Assembly (NCBI GenBank): GCA_002790175.1
Contig: PFUQ01000155.1
Location: forward strand, 1 to 9,008
DNA: 9,008 nucleotides
Direction of reading: 5' to 3'
DNA from: Flavobacteriales bacterium CG_4_9_14_3_um_filter_32_8
Lineage (GTDB): Bacteria > Bacteroidota > Bacteroidia > Flavobacteriales_E > Vicingaceae
Both the position numbers and the translations under genes were made by a program. Of this stretch, positions 1-7,100 are shown one piece after another. Position 1 is the first letter of the stretch; the number at the start of each line of letters is the position of its first letter. The notes beneath the pieces were generated by a model. It did no database searches. It had not been told where the DNA came from and was given only the letters and a program-made list of their open reading frames with translations.

Positions 1-2
1 TT

Positions 3-845
3 ACACAATGGATGTTAATGGGTTTACCACTTGCTATCACTTTTATTTTTACAGGTTGGTTATTAATGACTAAAGTAATTTTTAGAATGCCTAAAATTGA
101 TTTTTTTGAAAGTCATGGAGTTATCAAAAACCTGTTACAAAACCTAGGAAAAATTAGAAGAGATGAAATTGCCTCTGGTGTTATTTTTTTAATGGCAGTA
201 ATTCTATGGATTACAGGTTCTGATATTACATTAAGCGATAGCTTTACCATACATGGATGGAGAAGCACTTTTGGTTTTGAAGCCGTAAGTGATGCTGCAA
301 TTGCAGTAGCAACATCATTACTTCTATTTTTAATACCATCGAAAGACCGTCCTCAAGAAATGTTGTTAAAGTGGAATAAAGTACAAGAATTACCTTGGGG
401 AGTTATGCTGTTATTTGGTGGTGGATTTGCCATTGCTGGAGGTTTTGATAGTAGTGGTTTATCTCAGATAATCGGAAATCTATTTACAAATTTAGCAATT
501 GATTCACCTTTATTAATTGTTCTGATTAGTTGTACCATACTCACTTTATTAACAGAAATAACTTCCAATACCGCCACCACAACCTTAGTACTTCCAATTC
601 TTGCAAAAGCCAGCATAGTTTTGGGTATAGATCCAAGGGTATTGATGATTCCAGCAACTCTTTCGGCAAGTTGTGCTTTTATGATGCCTATTGCATCACC
701 AACCCAAGCCATCATTTTTGGAAGTGGTCATGTAAACATCAAACAAATGGTAAGAGCTGGTATTTTGTTTAATATTTTAGGAATTATTGTCGTAACTGGT
801 GTATTCTTTTTGGTTGCAAAATTTGCTTTCGGAATAACTGTTTAA
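3..845 (+). CDS. DASS/SLC13-family sodium-coupled anion symporter, C-terminal part (5' end outside window)
   Basis: This is an inner-membrane secondary transporter of the divalent anion:sodium symporter family, whose members import dicarboxylates, citrate or sulfate with sodium. About 280 residues are visible; the family usually has 450-500, so the N-terminal half with the first SNT motif is missing. The frame stays open to the left edge, so the ATG at 12 is internal, not a start. Counting from that ATG, there is a conserved LPWGVMLLFGGGFAIAGG segment near 127-144, the second SNT motif (S185-N186-T187, within TEITSNTATTTLVLPIL) that binds substrate and sodium in characterised members, then CAFMMPIASPTQAIIFGSG near 221-239. 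Several hydrophobic membrane segments are evident. Carboxylate carriers typically read TPPNA where this has SPTQA, so the substrate cannot be assigned. It ends with TAA; no clear hairpin terminator follows directly. Confidence 0.9.
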   Translation, partial: TQWMLMGLPLAITFIFTGWLLMTKVIFRMPKIDFFESHGVIKNLLQNLGKIRRDEIASGVIFLMAVILWITGSDITLSDSFTIHGWRSTFGFEAVSDAAIAVATSLLLFLIPSKDRPQEMLLKWNKVQELPWGVMLLFGGGFAIAGGFDSSGLSQIIGNLFTNLAIDSPLLIVLISCTILTLLTEITSNTATTTLVLPILAKASIVLGIDPRVLMIPATLSASCAFMMPIASPTQAIIFGSGHVNIKQMVRAGILFNILGIIVVTGVFFLVAKFAFGITV

Positions 846-875
846 GATTAGAAATTAGATGATTAAAAATGTTTC

Positions 876-893
876 GAATTCAGAATTCAGAAT
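876..893. repeat. Short tandem repeat of GAATTCA, about 2.6 copies
   Basis: Two exact copies of the 7-bp unit GAATTCA are followed by GAAT, just downstream of the transporter gene. Just before it lies similar A/T-rich repetitive sequence (ATTAGAAATTAGATGATTA, 848-866). It is probably low-complexity intergenic DNA; no function is proposed. Confidence 0.5.
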
Positions 894-911
894 CCCAAAT
901 CGAAAATTGCA

Positions 912-956
912 TCCCTTTCCCCCTGTCCCATTTTTTTCATTTCCCCATTTTTCTTT
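912..956 (+). other. Pyrimidine-rich tract (C- and T-runs)
   Basis: Of these 45 bases all but a few are C or T on the plus strand, with runs of five C, seven T and four C interrupted by single A or G bases. It lies between the transporter stop and the promoter of the DUF3127 gene. It encodes nothing recognisable and does not form a hairpin. Seen directly in the sequence; its role, if any, is unknown. Confidence 0.6.
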
Positions 957-989
957 AGAATTGTTTATAAGTTTTAATACTTAAAATCG

Positions 990-1018
990 TTGTTAACAGT
1001 AGTAAATAATTAAATTTG
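990..1018 (+). promoter_or_regulatory. Bacteroidota-type promoter for the DUF3127 gene
   Basis: TTG at 990-992 (within TTGTTAA) is followed after 18 bases by TAAATTTG at 1011-1018, an exact match to the TAnnTTTG -7 element of Bacteroidota housekeeping promoters. Spacing is within the usual 17-23 bases. Transcription would begin near 1023-1026, leaving a leader of about 15 bases before the ATG at 1041. The match is seen directly; promoter activity is inferred. Confidence 0.65.
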
Positions 1019-1040
1019 TTTCCCAACAAAAAATAGAATT

Positions 1041-1403
1041 ATGAGTTTAGTAATAAAAGGAAAAATCGTTAGCATTTTAGAGTTAGAAAGTGGTAAAAGT
1101 CAAGCTGGTAAAGAGTGGAAAAAACAAAGTTTTGTAGTGGACACAGGTGCTCAGTTTAACCCACAAGTTTGTTTCAGTTTATTTGGTGAAGATAAGATTA
1201 ACATGCTCAGAGATTTTGGCAATGGTCAAGAAGTAGAGGTTGCTTTTAATGTTTCATCACGAGAGTTTAATGGAAAATGGTACCACAACATTGATGCATG
1301 GAAAATTAGTGGAATAGGACAAGGTTCTTCTGCACCAAGAAACGAAGCACCAGTTCCCGAGATAGATTCAGCTCCAGCAGAAGATGATGATTTGCCATTT
1401 TAA
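1041..1403 (+). CDS. DUF3127 family OB-fold protein with SSB-like C-terminal tip
   Basis: This 120-residue cytoplasmic protein belongs to the DUF3127 family, which is largely restricted to Bacteroidota and has no assigned function that I know of. Residues 1-92 have the alternating strand pattern of an OB fold (IKGKIVSILELESG, KQSFVVDTG, NPQVCFSLFGEDK, EVEVAFNVSSREFNGKWYHNIDAWKI). A linker rich in Gly, Ser, Pro and Ala (about 93-113) leads to the acidic tip EDDDLPF (114-120). This is the same plan as bacterial single-stranded DNA-binding protein, whose DDDIPF tip recruits repair and replication partners. I infer nucleic-acid binding and partner recruitment. It is shorter than typical SSB and probably not the main SSB. 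The ATG follows an A-rich leader (CAACAAAAAATAGAATT) with no Shine-Dalgarno site. The next gene begins 43 bases later and may be co-transcribed. Confidence 0.85.
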   Translation: MSLVIKGKIVSILELESGKSQAGKEWKKQSFVVDTGAQFNPQVCFSLFGEDKINMLRDFGNGQEVEVAFNVSSREFNGKWYHNIDAWKISGIGQGSSAPRNEAPVPEIDSAPAEDDDLPF

Positions 1404-1440
1404 GGGAAGGTCTATTTACTGGCTTAATAGTTGATTAATT

Positions 1441-1444
1441 GAGG
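1441..1444 (+). promoter_or_regulatory. Shine-Dalgarno-like GAGG before the exported protein gene
   Basis: GAGG ends two bases before the ATG at 1447, closer than the usual 5-9 base spacing, so it may be fortuitous. It sits in a neighbourhood where other starts lack such sites. The same ATG is supported by the signal peptide that begins there. Confidence 0.3.
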
Positions 1445-1446
1445 AT

Positions 1447-1953
1447 ATGAAGTACAACATTTTATCTATTTTTTTAGTGTTGAGTTCGGTTGCTATCAAC
1501 TTGAATGCGACAACAATTACACAGCCTCAAGACACGATAATCCCATCCAAACATAAGTTTATAAGCAACGAAGTATTTGTTCCAAAAACTTATGAAGCAA
1601 CCAAACTCATCAGCATGTTTATGGATTATTTAAAGGAAGGAAAACATAGCATTGGCTTTGTGCATGAAGATGAATTGGCAATGATTGAAGAAAAAAAATT
1701 AACCGAAAAACGATTGTTTTTTGATTCTTACGAAGTAATTTCCTTAGGAAAAAGAATGGCTACCATTAAAGTTTATACCGTAAGAGGTGCTTCTATAAGT
1801 TGCAAACTCATTACGTTAAGATATTATCAAAATATGCAAGGCTTTTTCTATTTGGTGCCTGGAAAAGTAGAAACTTTCGAAAAAAAGATGGGCGACATTA
1901 CCCTTAAAGAAGTGTTCCTCAACACATGGACTTCTGAATCTCCTTGCAATTAG
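1447..1953 (+). CDS. Hypothetical exported protein, 168 residues
   Basis: I do not recognise this protein. It opens with a probable Sec signal peptide: Lys2, a hydrophobic core ILSIFLVLSSVAI (5-17), and small residues for cleavage after Ala16 or Ala21, so the mature protein should lie in the periplasm or outside. No Cys follows the core, so it is not a lipoprotein. The mature part is a mixed alpha/beta-looking chain of about 147 residues. Only two cysteines occur, Cys119 and Cys167, and they could form a disulfide after export. A lysine- and glutamate-rich stretch lies at 77-89, and there are several aromatic pairs. There are no repeats and no visible catalytic motif. It sits 43 bases after the DUF3127 gene and 78 before rlhA, on the same strand, so co-transcription with the former is possible. 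Codon use looks like its neighbours. Being a real gene is likely; its function is unknown. Confidence 0.75.
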   Translation: MKYNILSIFLVLSSVAINLNATTITQPQDTIIPSKHKFISNEVFVPKTYEATKLISMFMDYLKEGKHSIGFVHEDELAMIEEKKLTEKRLFFDSYEVISLGKRMATIKVYTVRGASISCKLITLRYYQNMQGFFYLVPGKVETFEKKMGDITLKEVFLNTWTSESPCN

Positions 1954-2015
1954 AGTTTTTTCTCACTCCATATAACTTCCTAAAAAAAATAGCTTTTTTA
2001 CCCCCTATTTGGTAT

Positions 2016-2023
2016 TACCTTTA
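2016..2023 (+). promoter_or_regulatory. Weak -7-like element before rlhA
   Basis: TACCTTTA differs from the Bacteroidota TAnnTTTG element at the last base. No TTG is found at the proper distance upstream, only the T-run at 1994-1999. If used, transcription would start within a few bases of the ATG at 2032, giving an almost leaderless message. Low confidence. Confidence 0.2.
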
Positions 2024-2031
2024 CACTCGCT

Positions 2032-3897
2032 ATGAAAAAGAAAGTTGAAATTCTTGCCCCTGCCAAAAATTTATTTCAAGGAATAGCTGCTATCAACGCT
2101 GGTGCAGATGCTGTATATGTTGGAGCTCCACAATTTGGAGCACGCTCTAATGCCACAAACTCTGTTGAAGATATTAAAGCGTTGGTAAAATATGCTCACT
2201 TGTTTAAGGCACAAGTTTTTGTTGCCATCAACACCATTTTGTACGACAACGAATTAGAGGATTGCAGAAAATTAATATACCAATTATACAATATTGGCAT
2301 TGATGCTATTATTGTTCAAGACATGGCAATACTAGAAATGGACTTACCGCCAATTGTAATTCACGCTAGCACACAAGCTAATAATAGAGACCCTAAACAT
2401 ATAAAATTTCTTGCCGAAGCAGGAATGAAGCGTGTCATCTTAGCTCGCGAATTAAACTTAGATCAGATTAAAGAAATTAGCAAAGCCACAACGATTGATT
2501 TAGAATTTTTTGTTTCTGGTGCGTTATGTGTTTCTTTTAGTGGCAATTGTTATATGAGCATTGCTGGTGGCGAGCGAAGTGCCAACAGAGGTTCGTGTGC
2601 ACAAAATTGTAGGTTACCCTACAACCTGATTGATGGGACAGGAACTACTTTAATTGCCAACAGTCATTTGTTGTCCATAAAGGATTTAGACCTCAGCGAC
2701 CAACTTCCTAATCTTATTGAAGTAGGAATAACTTCTTTTAAAATTGAAGGTCGTTTAAAAGACTTAGTTTACGTAAAAAATAATGTTTCTTTTTTGAGAA
2801 AAAAATTAGATGCTTTTTTAGAAAATAACGATAACTTTCAAAAAGCCTCTTCTGGTAGAACCTTTTACAACTTTGAAGCAGAAATGGATAGAAGTTTTAA
2901 CCGTGGTTATTCCGATTATTTTATCAACCAACGTAAAGAAAAAATTGGTTCGTGGGAAAGTCCTAAATCTCAAGGACAAGTTATCGGTAAATTAATTGAA
3001 ATAAAACCTAACGGTTATGTCATCGAAAATTCCGACAAACTGAACAATGGCGATGGGCTTTATTTTATCAATAACAACGGAGAGGCTGATGGTGTTCAAA
3101 TCAATACAGTCGTTAATAACATTGTAATTCCTAATGTGTTAAAACCACTCGAAAAAGGGACGATGATTTATAGAAATGCCGATGCTACCTTTAATAAATT
3201 GGTAGAAAGAGAGGATAGTGCTATTCGTAAAATTGGTGTACAGCTTCTATTTACTGAAACAACGGATGGATTTTTGCTAACAGCAATAGATGAAGACGAG
3301 TATAAAAGCAGCTCATCGATAAAGACTAATAAGGAATTAAGTAAAAACAAAGATTCAATAATCCCCAATATTAAAAAACAACTTTCAAAAACAGGAAATA
3401 CTCCTTTTATTGTTGATGAACTAACTGTTGATTTTTCGGAAAATTGGTTCTTACCTATTGCTAAAATTAATGAATTGAGAAGGGTAGTTTTGGAGCAACT
3501 CATTGATATTCGAATAAAAAGTTATCATCGAAAAGAAACTCAACTTACCAAAACAACTCATCCTTACCCAGTAGCTCAACTCGATTTCACCTACAATGTT
3601 TCGAATAAATTGGCTAGAGCATTTTACCACAGGCATGGTGTAAAGGAAATTGAAAAAGCATTTGAATTGCAATGGAACCCTGGCAAATCGAGAGTGATGA
3701 CCACCAAATATTGTGTCAAATATGAGTTAGGAAAATGCCCTAAATTTCAAAAAGAAACGATGGGTGAAAAGTTGGTTGAACCCCTTATTTTAAAAAATGG
3801 TGAAAACGAATACAAATTAAAATTTAATTGTAGCCCTTGTGAAATGGAAATTTGGGAAAAAGATGCCGAATTAAAATTCGATGAAGACGAGTTTTAA
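2032..3897 (+). CDS. rlhA: U32-family protein, RlhA-like 23S rRNA C2501 hydroxylase
   Basis: E. coli RlhA (formerly YdcP, a 'peptidase U32' protein with a DUF3656 part) hydroxylates C2501 of 23S rRNA using prephenate-derived chemistry and iron. This 621-residue protein is close to the 653 of E. coli and resembles it from end to end as I recall it. The N-terminal U32 part has GADAVYVGAPQFGARSNATNS (24-44), an ARELNLDQI motif near 138-146, and a four-cysteine set Cys166, Cys173, Cys189, Cys193 around ERSANRGSCAQNCRLPYN that suits iron or Fe-S binding. Then come SGRTF, NRGYSDYF and GDGLYF, a variable lysine-rich segment, and the C-terminal NKLARAFYHRHGVKEIE. A second set, Cys561, Cys569, Cys600 and Cys603 (KYCVKYELGKCPKF, FNCSPCEME), closes the chain. 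The automatic label 'protease' is probably wrong for this clade. The convergent helicase gene ends 268 bases away. Confidence 0.85.
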   Translation: MKKKVEILAPAKNLFQGIAAINAGADAVYVGAPQFGARSNATNSVEDIKALVKYAHLFKAQVFVAINTILYDNELEDCRKLIYQLYNIGIDAIIVQDMAILEMDLPPIVIHASTQANNRDPKHIKFLAEAGMKRVILARELNLDQIKEISKATTIDLEFFVSGALCVSFSGNCYMSIAGGERSANRGSCAQNCRLPYNLIDGTGTTLIANSHLLSIKDLDLSDQLPNLIEVGITSFKIEGRLKDLVYVKNNVSFLRKKLDAFLENNDNFQKASSGRTFYNFEAEMDRSFNRGYSDYFINQRKEKIGSWESPKSQGQVIGKLIEIKPNGYVIENSDKLNNGDGLYFINNNGEADGVQINTVVNNIVIPNVLKPLEKGTMIYRNADATFNKLVEREDSAIRKIGVQLLFTETTDGFLLTAIDEDEYKSSSSIKTNKELSKNKDSIIPNIKKQLSKTGNTPFIVDELTVDFSENWFLPIAKINELRRVVLEQLIDIRIKSYHRKETQLTKTTHPYPVAQLDFTYNVSNKLARAFYHRHGVKEIEKAFELQWNPGKSRVMTTKYCVKYELGKCPKFQKETMGEKLVEPLILKNGENEYKLKFNCSPCEMEIWEKDAELKFDEDEF

Positions 3898-3930
3898 CAT
3901 AAAATACATGATTATTTGAAAAATGAACCA

Positions 3931-3976
3931 ACCACTCGCTCGGCTGTGCCGAGTAAGAAATAGTGGTATTGTTTTT
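3931..3976 (+). terminator. Two-part hairpin with T-tract, probable terminator of rlhA
   Basis: An outer stem ACCACT (3931-3936) / AGTGGT (3962-3967) encloses a GC-rich inner stem CTCGGC (3939-3944) / GCCGAG (3948-3953) with a TGT loop. ATTG and five T bases (3972-3976) follow. It lies 33 bases after the rlhA stop, where an intrinsic terminator is expected. The unpaired TAAGAAAT on the 3' side makes the outer stem less certain. It could also be a copy of a dispersed palindromic repeat. Confidence 0.5.
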
Positions 3977-4028
3977 AACAATTTCACCATTTATCAATTT
4001 AAAAAACACACCCCTAATTTTGTAATCT

Positions 4029-4044
4029 TGTTGCTTTTGCAACA
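4029..4044. repeat. Inverted repeat TGTTGC-TTTT-GCAACA
   Basis: Six-base perfect arms flank a TTTT loop in the rlhA/helicase convergent gap. It can form a small hairpin on either strand but has no T-tract next to it on either side. Possibly part of the palindrome cluster there. Confidence 0.5.
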
Positions 4045-4077
4045 TCGAACAAAATTTTCTCCTCTCAAGAGGAGAAA
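4045..4077 (-). terminator. Hairpin TTTCTCCTC/GAGGAGAAA, possible terminator of the miaA-helicase operon
   Basis: Nine-base perfect arms (4056-4064 and 4069-4077) enclose a TCAA loop. Read on the minus strand, the stem is followed by ATTTTGTTC, a weak T-rich tail, and it lies about 90 bases after the helicase stop. On the plus strand no T-tract follows. A terminator for leftward transcripts is plausible; a dispersed repeat element is the alternative. Confidence 0.4.
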
Positions 4078-4098
4078 GCTAACCCACTCATTTCAATC

Positions 4099-4114
4099 TC
4101 CGTCAGCTAACGGA
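4099..4114. repeat. Imperfect palindrome TCCGTCAGCTAACGGA
   Basis: The 16-base sequence equals its own reverse complement except at one symmetric pair (C4104/A4109). It has perfect outer arms TCCGT/ACGGA and a central AGCT. It is the fourth symmetric element in the 268-base gap and is more GC-rich than its surroundings. Function unknown. Confidence 0.45.
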
Positions 4115-4165
4115 TCGAATTAACAAATTTCTCATCAAATTCACTATGGGTTATGACAATATTTG

Positions 4166-7100
4166 TTACACACTTACCAACAAATTCTCTTTTACATACA
4201 ATAAATAAGCGTTAACATTAAGGTAACCCATTTGAGTTAATAAAGATTTATAATTTGTAATTTGTTCTACGTGTTTTGGGTTCTGTTTTCCAGTTTTATA
4301 ATCAACAAGATAAGTCGTTTTATTCTTTACCATAACTCTATCTGGTTGGTAAGAATCGCCAGTAGGTAATAAAATAGTTCGCTCATTTTTTAATTCTTCA
4401 AAATTGGAAAACAACTCATCCACTCCATCAATTTTAAAAACATTTTCAAGCTCAATTCTAATTTTTGGCAAGTCTTCATCAGCAATTAATCCCTTTTGAA
4501 GAAAGGAGGCGACAACTTTATCTAAATCATTTTTAGTATTAATTTTAGCTAAAATTGTATGGATTAAAGTTCCGTGTGCTCCACTGGTTTCTGGGTTTTC
4601 AATATCCCATGCCAAAGGAGCTTGGTAACTAATTTGTAATTTCTCCCTCCAATTGTTGTAGCTTATAGCTTCAAATACCTTATCATTATTGGATTGTTCT
4701 GTAATTTGTTTTTCTTTAGGTGTAAACCAACCAAACTGAAAAATATGGTCATCTGTTTTATTGGCAGGATTTAATTCGCAAAAATTATAGAGGTAATCGG
4801 CAACAGAACCATTGTTAGATAATTTCCGTACCCCTTTGCTAAAATCAACTTTAGAAATAATATATAATCGGTCTTTTGGTCGTGTTAAAGCAACGTACAT
4901 CACATTAATGAGATCGAGGGTAGATTTGTTCATTTCCTCTTGATAAACGGCTGCGAAACGCGTATTTTCCAAATCTTTTACCATGGGTAAAATTGCCGTA
5001 GCTAAACCTTCAATTTTAGTCTCGTCTGTCCAAAAGAAATCTTCTCCAATTTGAATAGGTGAAGTAGCAAAAGGATAAATAACTACTGGAAACTCCAATC
5101 CTTTAGATTTATGAATGCTCATAACTCGAACAGCATCAACACCTTCTGGAATTACAATAGAGAATTTTTCGGATCTGGTTTCCCACCATTCGATAAAGTT
5201 GACGATTGAATTATCGTAACGAGAAGCATATTCGTGTATTTTATCCAAGAAAAACTGAATGTAAACATCCACTTTTTTATCCAATTCCAATAGCACCACC
5301 AAGTGTTCGGCTAATTCGTACAAGGAATAGTTCGCCATTTTTCTAAAATCAAATTGAATGTTTTTGGTTTTTAAATAAGCAATTAATTTGTTCCCCTCTG
5401 AATGAGTAAACACTTCAAATAATTCATCAGGACTCGTTAAATAATTAAACAAAAGTACCTGATAATTTATATCATTGGGAGAAGTGAGGTATCGAAATAG
5501 GTTGAGCAAAAAAGTAACTTCTTTAGAATTATTCAACAATAAACTTTCGGAAGAAATCACATTCACATCATTGGCTAATAAAAAACTGGCAATTTCAGAA
5601 GCATCTTTATTACTTCTTGTTAAAATAGCAATGTCGGTTAATGAATAACCTGCTTCACAATTATCTTTTATAGTGTTAATGATATTGTTTAGAACAGTAT
5701 CTTTAAAAAGCTGATTATCTGATTCTTCAATAAAGTTAAGTTGCACGCATCCACCACTATTTTTAGGATCAAATTCTTGTTTTAAATTGTTATAAAGTTG
5801 TTGGTATTGTTCCGATAAATTGGAAGCAACCGATTGAAAAAAATCATTGTTAAATTGTACAATTTCTGCTTTTGAACGGTAATTCTTACTTAAATTTTCA
5901 TTGGAATAATTTCGAGTAAGAGCAAGTTCTCGTTCCAATAAAAGTGGATTATTATTGTGTTTGTAAATGTTGGGTAAATTAATAATTTGATCCACTTCTC
6001 CTCCCCGAAAACGATAAATGGCTTGTTTGGCATCTCCAACTACCATGTTAAATTGTCCATTTCCTAAAGAGTTATCGATGAGTGGAATAATGTTATGCCA
6101 TTGAATAATGGAAGTATCTTGAAATTCATCAATTAAATAGTGTTGGTATTTTTCTCCCAAACGCTCATAAATAAAAGGAATAGGTTCTGAAGCAACAATT
6201 TTGGCAATCTGTTTATTAAAATCTGAAATGTTAAGTACATTGTTGTCTTTCTTAAATTCCTGTACTGTTTTTTCTATCTCATTGAGTACCGCTAAACTGT
6301 ATAAGTTTTTAATAATCAGCTTATTCACTTTGTAATCACTTTCAAATTGATGGATGTAAGCTCTAGTGCTATTAAACAGTTGTATTAACTCTTTTTGGTG
6401 TTGGTCTATTAATTGTTTTTGGTTGGTATCAACGGTTTTAGCATACCACTCTTTTTCTCCATTAACAATATTCACAATAGTATTATTAGGTGTTAAATTG
6501 GTAAAGTCTTTTACCCCTAGCCAATACTTGTAAAAATAGCCACCAGAAAAACTCTTTGAATTGATACCTTGAGCGTCAATAAATTCAATTGCCTTTTTTC
6601 CATGCTCCATTACTTTGTGCTCAAAATCTTTGGTAAGTTGAAAAAGTTGAGTTTTAATGGTATCGAAATCTTCGATGGATAGTTTTCTAATTTTTTCTAA
6701 ATAGAGCTCTCCATCTTCTTTTAAGAGGTTTCTAGAAAAGTTAAACAAGTCGTTTTCGATGTGCCAACTTTCTTCATCATCTGCTTTTTTACTGGTGTAT
6801 TCTAATAACAATTTGGTCAGTTTTTCATTTTTACCAACCTCTGCAATTAGCAAATCGATAGATGCACCAAGCAACTCTCTCTCGTCCAACTCAATGTTAA
6901 AGTTGAGTGGCAACTGTAAATCGTGAGCAAAAGTTCTGATAATTTTATGCGTAAACTTATCGATAGTACTTACCCCAAAATCGTTGTAATTGTGAAGGAT
7001 TGATTTTAATACATTTTTGCTTCGCTCCCCTATTTCTAATGCCGAACATTCTAAACCACCTTCTTTGACTGGCTTTAACAAATCTGCCAACAAAAATTTT

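Noticed and set aside
464..715. 83-codon minus-strand frame inside the transporter gene
   Set aside because: Antisense shadow of a conserved membrane protein; no independent signal.
1982..1999. A-run/T-run hairpin (AAAAAA-TAGC-TTTTTT) considered as a terminator after the exported protein gene
   Set aside because: The stem is made only of A-T pairs with no GC core, so it would be too weak for a confident intrinsic terminator; it may equally be AT-rich promoter DNA for rlhA.
3168..3503. 111-codon minus-strand frame inside rlhA
   Set aside because: It is antisense to a well-supported gene, low in complexity (Ser/Leu-rich), and lies over the variable segment of RlhA.
3923..4123. 66-codon plus-strand reading frame in the rlhA/helicase gap
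   Set aside because: It runs straight through the palindromes, has a composition unlike a folded protein, has no start signal and resembles no family. It is more simply explained as a chance frame over repeat-like DNA.
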